From an uncultured Nocardioides sp. (GTDB lineage Bacteria > Actinomycetota > Actinomycetes > Propionibacteriales > Nocardioidaceae): a DNA stretch of 12,026 nucleotides. The notes under the pieces were generated by a model. That model saw nothing but the letters and a program-made list of their open reading frames with translations, made no database searches and was not told where the DNA came from. The stretch is from contig NZ_CAMPGZ010000129.1 in the NCBI RefSeq assembly GCF_946885725.1, positions 1-12,026 of the forward strand, given 5' to 3'. Positions 6,816 through 12,026 of this stretch are shown piece by piece (the first letter of the stretch is position 1; each line of letters opens with the position of its first letter). Both the position numbers and the translations under genes were made by a program.

Positions 6816-6860
6816 AACGGACACAGTTTTTCTGCCCGAATGCTTGGCAATGTGCCCGTT
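6816..6860. promoter_or_regulatory. Paired inverted operator-like motif AACGGRCACA
   Basis: AACGGACACA (6816-6825) and, inverted, TGTGCCCGTT (6851-6860) pair at 9 of 10 positions with 25 bp between them. The right half lies in the spacer of the predicted permease promoter, where a bound repressor would block transcription. A further same-strand match to nine of these bases occurs at 5449-5457 beside the FGE inverted repeat. Confidence 0.4.
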
Positions 6861-6872
6861 CATGCGTAAGAC
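6844..6872 (+). promoter_or_regulatory. Predicted promoter of the mannitol PTS gene
   Basis: TTGGCA (6844-6849, five of six matches to the -35 consensus) is followed after 17 bp by TAAGAC (6867-6872), an imperfect -10. This would start transcription near 6879, leaving a leader of about 46 bases that includes the hairpin at 6901-6915 and the SD. Confidence 0.5.
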
Positions 6873-6900
6873 TGCCGTCAATCTGGTGATGAGGGTCACG

Positions 6901-6920
6901 CCAGAGCGTCTCTGGAAGGG
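6901..6920 (+). promoter_or_regulatory. Leader hairpin abutting the mannitol PTS ribosome-binding site
   Basis: CCAGAG (6901-6906) and CTCTGG (6910-6915) form a perfect 6-bp stem with a 3-base loop. Its last two G bases are part of the strong SD GGAAGGG (6914-6920), which lies 5 bp before the ATG. Folding could partly mask the ribosome site, giving translational control. Confidence 0.45.
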
Positions 6921-6925
6921 TTCAG

Positions 6926-8953
6926 ATGGCCACAGCAACCACCGAGAAGGCGGCGCCGCGGACGGGCGCCCGGGTACGTGTGCAGAAGTTCGGCACGTTC
7001 CTCTCCAACATGGTCCTGCCGAACATCGGAGCGTTCATCGCATGGGGCCTCATCACGGCCCTGTTCATCGAGGTCGGCTGGATCACGCTGATCGGCGACA
7101 AGATCTTCGGCTACCGGGGCGGCTACGGCTTCGTCGAGCAGCTCGGTGCCTGGGGCTCGGGCGCGGACCAGCCCGGCATCGTCGGCCCGATGATCACCTA
7201 CCTGCTGCCGATCCTGATCGGCTACACCGGCGGCCGGATGATGTACGACGACAACGTCCGCGGCGGCGTGGTCGGCGCGATCGCCACGATGGGTGCGATC
7301 ACCGGCGCCGAGGTGCCGATGTTCCTGGGCGCGATGATCATGGGCCCGCTCGGCGGCTGGTCGATGAAGAAGATCGACGCGCTGTGGGACGGCAAGATCC
7401 GGCCCGGCTTCGAGATGCTCGTCAACAACTTCGCCGCCGGCATCTGGGGCATGATCCTCGCGATCCTCGGGTTCCTGATCGCCGGTCCGTTCGTGAGCGC
7501 GTTCTCCACGCTGGCCGAGAACGTCGTCGACTTCCTGGTCGACAACTCCCTGCTCCCGCTGACCTCGATCTTCGTGGAGCCGGCCAAGATCCTCTTCCTG
7601 AACAACGCGATCAACCACGGCGTGTTCACCCCGCTCGGGACCCAGGAGGCGGTCCGCGACGGCCAGTCGATCCTGTTCCTGATCGAGGCCAACCCCGGCC
7701 CCGGCTTCGGCGTGTTGCTCGCCTTCGCGCTGTTCGGCAAGGGCCTGGCCAAGGCGTCCGCTCCCGGCGCGATGGTCATCCAGTTCCTGGGTGGCATCCA
7801 CGAGATCTACTTCCCGTACGTGCTGATGAAGCCCAAGCTGCTCGCCGCGGTCATCCTCGGCGGCATGACCGGCGTGGCCACCAACCTGGTCTTCGACTCC
7901 GGCCTGCGTGCTCCGGCCGCCCCGGGCTCGATCATCGCGGTGTGGCTGCAGGCGCCGGCCACCTCACTGCTCGGCGTGACGCTCTCCGTCGTGCTCGCCG
8001 CGACCGTGAGCTTCCTGGTCGCGTCGTTCCTGCTGAAGCTCGACCGGGGCTCCGAGGGCGACCTGGTCGCCGCGACCTCCGACATGGAGCACATGAAGGG
8101 CAAGCAGTCGGTCGCCTCCTCCGTGCTCAGCAGTGGCGGTGGTACGGCGACGCTGACCCGTCCGATCAGCAAGATCGTGTTCGCCTGCGACGCCGGGATG
8201 GGCTCGTCCGCCATGGGCGCGTCGGTGCTGCGGCGAAAGATCCAGGCCGCCGGCCACGACGAGGTCACCGTGGTCAACAAGGCGATCTCGAACCTGAACG
8301 ACGAGTGGGACGTGGTGGTCACCCACCAGGACCTCACCGAGCGCGCCAAGCAGCGGTCCGGCTCCGCCCTCCACGTGTCGGTGGAGAACTTCATGGACAG
8401 CCCCCGCTACGACGAGATCGTCGAGCTGATCCGCCGTACCAACGAGGGCGACGGCGCCGCGGCCGCCGAGGCCCCGGTTGAGTCGTCGGCGGCGCCGGCG
8501 GCGCCGCCGCCCGGCGACGGCGGGCACGTGCTCGCGGCCGAGTCGGTCGTGCTGAACGGCACCGCCCGGACCCGCGACGACGCCATCACCGAGGCCGGCG
8601 AGCTGCTGGTCGCCGCGGGCGCCGTCGGCAGCGACTACGTCGCCGCGATGCACGAGCGGGAGAAGTCCGTGTCGACCTACATGGGCAACCTGCTCGCGAT
8701 CCCGCACGGCACCAACGAGTCGAAGTCCTCGATCCGGCGTACGGCGATCTCGTTCGTGCGCTACCCCGACGGGCTCGACTGGAACGGCAAGCAGGTGGAG
8801 TTCGTGATCGGCATCGCCGGCGCGGGCGACGACCACATGAAGCTGCTGGCGCCGATCGCCGAGACCTTCCTCGACGAGGCGCAGGTGGAGCGGCTCCGGT
8901 CGGCCACGACGGCGGCGGAGGTCCAGGCCGTGCTCGGCCGCGTCCAGGCCTGA
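6926..8953 (+). CDS. mtlA: PTS mannitol permease, EIICBA (fused three-domain)
   Basis: A 675-residue fusion that imports and phosphorylates mannitol, giving mannitol 1-phosphate in the cytoplasm. Domains in order: membrane EIIC (about 15-345), with near-identical MtlA stretches such as FLSNMVLPNIGAFIAWG, FVEPAKILFLNNAINHG and GGIHEIYFPYVLM; EIIB (about 413-505), with phosphocysteine Cys421 in ACDAGMGSSAMGA; an Ala/Pro/Glu-rich flexible linker (about 506-533); and EIIA (534-675), with phosphohistidine His594 in AIPHGT. It aligns throughout with E. coli MtlA as I recall it (637 residues); the extra length is in the EIIC insertion GDKIFGYRGGYG and the linker. It needs Enzyme I and HPr encoded elsewhere. 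The ATG is fixed by a strong SD. Regulation is probably through the operator-like repeat and leader hairpin upstream. Confidence 0.97.
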   Translation: MATATTEKAAPRTGARVRVQKFGTFLSNMVLPNIGAFIAWGLITALFIEVGWITLIGDKIFGYRGGYGFVEQLGAWGSGADQPGIVGPMITYLLPILIGYTGGRMMYDDNVRGGVVGAIATMGAITGAEVPMFLGAMIMGPLGGWSMKKIDALWDGKIRPGFEMLVNNFAAGIWGMILAILGFLIAGPFVSAFSTLAENVVDFLVDNSLLPLTSIFVEPAKILFLNNAINHGVFTPLGTQEAVRDGQSILFLIEANPGPGFGVLLAFALFGKGLAKASAPGAMVIQFLGGIHEIYFPYVLMKPKLLAAVILGGMTGVATNLVFDSGLRAPAAPGSIIAVWLQAPATSLLGVTLSVVLAATVSFLVASFLLKLDRGSEGDLVAATSDMEHMKGKQSVASSVLSSGGGTATLTRPISKIVFACDAGMGSSAMGASVLRRKIQAAGHDEVTVVNKAISNLNDEWDVVVTHQDLTERAKQRSGSALHVSVENFMDSPRYDEIVELIRRTNEGDGAAAAEAPVESSAAPAAPPPGDGGHVLAAESVVLNGTARTRDDAITEAGELLVAAGAVGSDYVAAMHEREKSVSTYMGNLLAIPHGTNESKSSIRRTAISFVRYPDGLDWNGKQVEFVIGIAGAGDDHMKLLAPIAETFLDEAQVERLRSATTAAEVQAVLGRVQA

Positions 8954-8985
8954 GCGGCGGCCGTCGGTTTACCACCGGCTGCTGG

Positions 8986-9039
8986 GAAACCGGCACCAAC
9001 CACGCGAAACTTCACGTGGTTGGTGCCGGTTTCGCGTGG
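8986..9039. terminator. Very strong bidirectional hairpin with an alternative fold
   Basis: GAAACCGGCACCAACCACG (8986-9004) pairs perfectly over 19 bp with 9015-9033, leaving a 10-base loop. It lies about 32 bp after the permease stop and about 30 bp after the convergent AzlD stop, so it probably terminates both. No T-run is present. A second perfect 11-bp stem, CCACGCGAAAC (9000-9010) with GTTTCGCGTGG (9029-9039), uses overlapping bases and excludes the first. Such elaborate symmetry could also mark a dispersed intergenic repeat. Confidence 0.75.
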
Positions 9040-9063
9040 GCGGTCCTGTGGAAAACGGGCCGG

Positions 9064-9372
9064 TCAGACGAGCAGGCGGAGCAGCGCGGCGGTCCCGGCC
9101 GCGAGCAGGACCACCACGAGGAACGGCGCGCGGAGCAGCAGCGCCACGACCGCCACGGCCAGTCCGGCCAGCCGGGCGTCGATGACGAGGTCGGGACCGT
9201 CCGCGAAGACCTGGATCGCCACGAGCGCGGCCAGCAGCGCGACCGGCAGCAGGTCGGCCACCCGCTCCGCCACCGGGTGCTCGAGGACCGCCTGCGGCAC
9301 CGACAGGCCGGCCAGCTTGAGCAGGTAGCAGCCGACGGCGGTGACGATCACCGCGACCCAGAGCGCACTCAC
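9064..9372 (-). CDS. azlD: AzlD-family small subunit of a branched-chain amino-acid exporter
   Basis: A 102-residue, almost wholly hydrophobic protein with three to four membrane segments and the AzlD-like pattern HPVAERVADLLPVALLAALVAIQVF in the middle (residues about 32-56). AzlD proteins work with AzlC in the inner membrane to export branched-chain amino acids or their analogues. The GTG at 9372 overlaps the azlC stop (GTGA), so translation is coupled. The specific substrate here is inferred from the family. Confidence 0.88.
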   Translation of the reverse strand: MSALWVAVIVTAVGCYLLKLAGLSVPQAVLEHPVAERVADLLPVALLAALVAIQVFADGPDLVIDARLAGLAVAVVALLLRAPFLVVVLLAAGTAALLRLLV

Positions 9373-10118
9373 CGGTCGGCCTCCTCATGGAAGGGGCCAC
9401 CGTGGCCGCGGGGCGGCTCGGGGTACTCCGTCGGGTCCGGCCGCCGGCTGAAGATGCCGGCCAGCAGGGCGACGCCGCCGGCGGCGATCACGGGTACGCC
9501 GGCCGGGGTGAACGGGTTGAGCGCCAGAGCCACGGCCGCGCCGAGGAGCGCGACGAGCTGGTTGCGCCGGTCGCTCAGCCGCGGCCAGAGCAGGGCGAGG
9601 AACGCCGCGCCGACGGCGGCGTCGAGGCCGTAGGTCCGTGGGTCGCCGATGGCGTTGCCGGCGACCGCGCCGATCGCGGTGGCGAGGTTCCACAGCACGA
9701 ACACCGAGATCCCGGTGCTCAGGAAGCCCACCCGTGCCGCATCGGTCGAGTCGCGGTTGACCGCCATCGCGGTCGACTCGTCGATCACCAGCTGGGCACC
9801 GACGAGCCGGCGCCAGCCGCGCCAGTCGAGCAGCGCCGCGAGCTTCAGCCCGTACAGCGTGTTGCGGGTGCCGAGCAGCAGCGCGGTCACCGCGCCCGAC
9901 AGCGGGGCGCCCCCGGCACCGACCACGCCGATCAGCGCGAACTGCGACGCACCGGTGAAGACCAGGAGGGACAGCGCGCAGGTCTGCCAGACGTCGAGTC
10001 CGGCGGCCACGGAGATGGCGCCGAACGAGACGCCGTACGCGCCGGTGGCGACGCCCACGGCGACGCCGTCGCGCACGATGGCCGCGCGCTCGCCGGCGGG
10101 GAGGGCGGAGGCGGTCAC
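9369..10118 (-). CDS. azlC: AzlC-family amino-acid exporter, large subunit
   Basis: A 249-residue membrane protein of typical AzlC length. Characteristic segments are GAYGVSFGAISVAAGLDVWQTC, the conserved TGASQFALIGVVGAGG and TRNTLYGLKLAALL, then a central stretch VIDESTAMAVNRD and two to three further hydrophobic helices. The C-terminus is a charged Pro-rich tail (RRPDPTEYPEPPRGHGG). With AzlD it forms an amino-acid efflux system in the inner membrane. The GTG at 10118 is the best start: it begins the conserved domain, while the open frame further upstream overlaps the small membrane-protein gene. Its SD is weak (GGGCGG). It starts 10 bp after that gene's stop, so the three genes are probably one transcript. 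Confidence 0.9.
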   Translation of the reverse strand: MTASALPAGERAAIVRDGVAVGVATGAYGVSFGAISVAAGLDVWQTCALSLLVFTGASQFALIGVVGAGGAPLSGAVTALLLGTRNTLYGLKLAALLDWRGWRRLVGAQLVIDESTAMAVNRDSTDAARVGFLSTGISVFVLWNLATAIGAVAGNAIGDPRTYGLDAAVGAAFLALLWPRLSDRRNQLVALLGAAVALALNPFTPAGVPVIAAGGVALLAGIFSRRPDPTEYPEPPRGHGGPFHEEADR

Positions 10119-10128
10119 CCGCCCAAGG

Positions 10129-10326
10129 TTACGAGCCGGTCCGGTGCTGCTGGTGCACGAGGGCGGTCGCGGACAGCACGCCCAGCACGAGCCCGACCAG
10201 GACGCCGGTGCCGGTCGGCGTGGGCACGCGGGCGGAGGCCGCCAGCCAGACGCCCGCCACGAGGGAGACAGCGACCGCCACGACCACGACGGCGACCTTG
10301 TACAGAACCGGCAGCGGACCGAGCAT
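10129..10326 (-). CDS. Small two-helix membrane protein, function unknown
   Basis: A predicted 65-residue protein, mostly hydrophobic: helix one about residues 7-29 (YKVAVVVVAVAVSLVAGVWL), a short polar turn (ARVPTPTGTG), helix two about 38-56, and a short basic tail (HQQHRTGS). The ATG at 10326 has an excellent SD (AGGAGAAGGAG, 6 bp upstream), better than any start further upstream, and coding preference looks genuine. I do not recognise a family. It immediately precedes azlC (10-bp gap), so it may be an accessory subunit or an unrelated small protein in the same transcript. Confidence 0.7.
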   Translation of the reverse strand: MLGPLPVLYKVAVVVVAVAVSLVAGVWLAASARVPTPTGTGVLVGLVLGVLSATALVHQQHRTGS

Positions 10327-10426
10327 GAGCGGCTCCTTCTCCTGGCACCCGAGTGACGGCGGGCGTCGTACACCAGATAGACGTACGGCGCCGCCGGATG
10401 GTTGCCCCGAGGTGCGGGAGCGCAAA

Positions 10427-10446
10427 CGTCCCCGAGGTCAGGGACG
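10427..10446 (-). terminator. Hairpin after the GNAT gene
   Basis: CGTCCC (10427-10432) and GGGACG (10441-10446) form a 6-bp stem with an 8-base loop. On the minus strand it is followed by TTT, and it lies about 24 bp after the GNAT stop. A 9-bp direct repeat, GAGGTCAGG, occurs at 10434-10442 and 10446-10454. It would insulate the small-protein/azlCD genes from the GNAT gene. The rest of 10327-10470 shows no clear promoter hexamers. Confidence 0.5.
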
Positions 10447-10470
10447 AGGTCAGGCCGGTCGGACGGAGCC

Positions 10471-11025
10471 TCAGACGTCGCTCAGGTCGGTGTGCAGCCG
10501 GATCTGCTTGACCCGGACGGAGCCGTCGCCGTGCAGGTCGAGCTCGCGGTGAGCGCCGTCGGCGTCCCACCCGGCGCCGGTCAGGAAGGCCCGCCGGTCG
10601 TCGTCGGTGCTGGCCAGCCAGATGACGGCGTGGGTGAACTTGTCCGCCTTGAGCGTCTCGGCGCTCGCCTGGACGAGGCGAGACCCGTGGCCCTGGTGGG
10701 TGTGGTCGGGGTCGACGGTGAGCTCGGCGATCTCGCCGTCGGCGATCGGGTCGCGGTCGGGGTCCTGGGCGGGACCGGTCACGGCGAAGCCGCGCACGGT
10801 GTTGCGCTCCAGGGCGACCAGCACCCGGTTGCGCGCGTCCTTCGGCGCCTGCATCGAGCCGCGCCACGCCTCGGCGAACTGGTCCGGGTCGAGCGCGTCG
10901 AGCACCTCGGCGGGCAGCAGGCCGGCGTACTCCTGCCGCCAGGCGCGCACCTGGACGGCGGCGATCGCCTCGGCGTCGTCGGTCCAGGCGACCCGGACCG
11001 AGACGTCCGCGGTGGGGGTGCTCAT
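10471..11025 (-). CDS. GNAT-family N-acetyltransferase
   Basis: A 184-residue acetyl-CoA-dependent acetyltransferase. The N-terminal half has the usual strand-helix start (VRVAWTDDAEAIAAVQVRAWRQEYAGLLP, residues 10-38). The core has motif A, GEIAELTVDPDHTHQGHGSRLV (97-118), with the pyrophosphate-binding loop Gln111-Gly-His-Gly-Ser115; the AFLTGAGWDADG segment (motif B region) follows. The acceptor substrate cannot be predicted; such enzymes acetylate small amines, antibiotics or protein N-termini. The ATG at 11025 fits the domain start, with a GAGGA sequence upstream at a rather long distance. It is divergent from thyA across 86 bp and appears monocistronic. Confidence 0.9.
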   Translation of the reverse strand: MSTPTADVSVRVAWTDDAEAIAAVQVRAWRQEYAGLLPAEVLDALDPDQFAEAWRGSMQAPKDARNRVLVALERNTVRGFAVTGPAQDPDRDPIADGEIAELTVDPDHTHQGHGSRLVQASAETLKADKFTHAVIWLASTDDDRRAFLTGAGWDADGAHRELDLHGDGSVRVKQIRLHTDLSDV

Positions 11026-11099
11026 GACGCCCGATCCTCGCAGACCACGGGAGCGGTCCGGGCGGCGGCGTGGCGACGAAGAGCCCGCGCAGCCGCGGA

Positions 11100-11112
11100 T
11101 AGTCTGGCCCCG
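11100..11112 (+). promoter_or_regulatory. Leaderless-type -10 box of thyA
   Basis: TAGTCT (11100-11105) fits TAnnnT and is followed after 6 bp by the GTG start at 11112, with no SD. This is the standard layout for leaderless actinobacterial transcripts that begin at the start codon. The -35 region shows no good match. Confidence 0.55.
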
Positions 11113-11921
11113 TGCAGCCCTACCTCGACCTTGTGCAGCGGATCCTCGACGAGGGCGTCGCGAAGGGCGACCGCACCGGCACCGGCACGCTCAGCGTCTT
11201 CGGCCACCAGATGCGGTTCGACCTGCGCGCGGGCTTCCCGCTGGTCACCACGAAGAAGATCCACACCCGGTCGGTGTTCGCCGAGCTGCTGTGGTTCCTG
11301 CGCGGCGACACCAACGTCAAGTGGCTGCAGGACCGCGGCGTGACGATCTGGGACGAGTGGGCGGACGCCGACGGCGACCTCGGGCCGGTCTACGGCTACC
11401 AGTGGCGCTCGTGGCCGACCCCGTCGGGCGACCACGTCGACCAGGTCGCGCAGCTCATCGAGAACCTCGAGCGCGACCCCGACTCGCGGCGGCACATCGT
11501 GTCGGCCTGGAACGTCGCCGACATCCCGCAGATGGCGCTGGCCCCGTGCCACGCGTTCTTCCAGTTCTACGTCGCGCCGCAGGAGGACGGACCGGGCCGG
11601 CTGTCGTGCCAGCTCTACCAGCGGTCGGCCGACGTGTTCCTCGGCGTACCGTTCAACATCGCGTCGTACGCCCTGCTCACCCACATGGTCGCCCAGGTCA
11701 CCGGGCTCGAGGTCGGCGACTTCGTGCACACGCTCGGCGACGCGCACCTCTACACCAACCACCTCGACCAGGCGCGCCTGCAGCTGACCCGCGAGCCGCG
11801 GCCCCTGCCCACGCTGTGGCTGGACCCGTCCGTCACCGACATCGACGGCTTCGACCTCGAGCACATCCGCGTCGAGGGCTACGACCCGCACCCGGGGATC
11901 AAGGCACCGATCGCGGTATGA
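11112..11921 (+). CDS. thyA: Thymidylate synthase
   Basis: A 269-residue enzyme that methylates dUMP to dTMP using methylenetetrahydrofolate, giving dihydrofolate. It matches E. coli ThyA along its length: [17 protein letters not shown] near residues 20-36, [42 protein letters not shown], the nucleophile Cys146 in [12 protein letters not shown] (same number as in E. coli), [22 protein letters not shown], and the C-terminal [15 protein letters not shown] needed for closure. The GTG at 11112 is the only start that gives the conserved N-terminus, and it appears leaderless. Small insertions (for example QEDGPGR) explain the few extra residues. No folA is visible in the short downstream sequence. 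Confidence 0.98.
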   Translation: MQPYLDLVQRILDEGVAKGDRTGTGTLSVFGHQMRFDLRAGFPLVTTKKIHTRSVFAELLWFLRGDTNVKWLQDRGVTIWDEWADADGDLGPVYGYQWRSWPTPSGDHVDQVAQLIENLERDPDSRRHIVSAWNVADIPQMALAPCHAFFQFYVAPQEDGPGRLSCQLYQRSADVFLGVPFNIASYALLTHMVAQVTGLEVGDFVHTLGDAHLYTNHLDQARLQLTREPRPLPTLWLDPSVTDIDGFDLEHIRVEGYDPHPGIKAPIAV

Positions 11922-12026
11922 CGTCTCCCAGTAACGGGCCTGAGGACGGGGCGACCGAGGGGTCAGTTGTGCCGCGACACGCCGCCGACGAGGCTGATTT
12001 AGTGACCCCTCGCGCGGATGCCCCGC
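11918..12026 (+). other. Open frame overlapping the thyA stop, truncated by the window edge
   Basis: An ATG at 11918 overlaps the thyA stop (ATGA) and stays open for 36 codons to the window end. The start of the peptide ([16 protein letters not shown]) is polar and low in complexity and resembles no family I know, and the frame crosses the inverted-repeat element. It could be the disordered N-terminus of a translationally coupled gene, or chance, since open frames are common in GC-rich DNA. Confidence 0.2.
11956..12012. repeat. 57-bp inverted-repeat element after thyA
   Basis: CGAGGGGTCA (11956-11965) and TGACCCCTCG (12003-12012) are perfect 10-bp inverted arms around 37 bases. Inside is a near-palindrome, GTGCCGCGACAC (11969-11980, one mismatch from perfect). 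The layout fits a terminator for thyA, or a dispersed intergenic repeat of the REP/MITE type. No T-run follows. The sequence continues to the window edge with no recognised gene. Confidence 0.6.

Noticed and set aside
6646..6816. 57-residue N-terminal extension of the zinc dehydrogenase
   Set aside because: It is Pro/Ser/Gly-rich, is not part of the family, and the ATG at 6645 has its own good SD.
8986..9039. CRISPR repeat
   Set aside because: The GAAAC boxes are part of one hairpin; there are no regularly spaced repeats with unique spacers and no cas genes nearby.
10327..10425. Longer version of the small membrane protein starting at 10425
   Set aside because: The added residues are not hydrophobic and the ATG at 10326 has a far better SD.
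11922..12026. Start of a folA (dihydrofolate reductase) gene after thyA
   Set aside because: This order is common, but none of the conserved DHFR N-terminus is visible before the window ends.

Overview
The window is dense, GC-rich DNA (by eye about 70% G+C, almost every third codon position G or C), with GTG starts, stop/start overlaps of the GTGA type and apparently leaderless promoters. This fits a high-GC actinobacterium. A Nocardioides-like genome is my guess from the protein style; it is not proven by the sequence. Ten protein genes are clear and one small membrane-protein gene is likely. No rRNA, tRNA, CRISPR array, transposase or phage gene was seen.

Region 1 (1-5593) holds a sulfate-ester utilisation locus. 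A 14-bp tandem repeat and a VOC-family gene sit at the left edge. Next comes an operon read leftwards: an MHS-type MFS importer (2152-3516), then a type I sulfatase (527-2155) overlapping it by 4 bp. A divergent IclR-family regulator (3652-4401) shares a 135-bp control region with that operon. The formylglycine-generating enzyme (FGE, 4427-5392), which converts the sulfatase's catalytic Cys to formylglycine, is encoded next to it. It has its own promoter, probably leaderless, with a perfect 9-bp inverted repeat upstream. Neither sulfatase nor FGE has a signal peptide, so the locus reads as import of a sulfated compound followed by cytoplasmic desulfation.

Region 2 (5587-9039) is a polyol module: a zinc-dependent medium-chain dehydrogenase (5587-6645) divergent from a full-length mannitol PTS permease, EIICBA (6926-8953). 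The 280-bp space between them holds a promoter and paired operator-like sequences. No classical mannitol-1-phosphate dehydrogenase is present, so the zinc enzyme is a candidate for the next catabolic step. A very long hairpin with an alternative fold lies after the permease gene.

Region 3 (9064-11025), read leftwards, contains a GNAT acetyltransferase, a small two-helix membrane protein and an AzlC-AzlD amino-acid exporter pair. Region 4 (11026-12026) contains thymidylate synthase, probably leaderless, followed by a 57-bp inverted-repeat element at the right edge.

The most interesting parts are the self-contained sulfatase/maturase/transporter/regulator set, the regulatory architecture before the FGE and permease genes, and two unusual intergenic hairpins. 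The protein families are all known; I see no gene belonging to a wholly new system.
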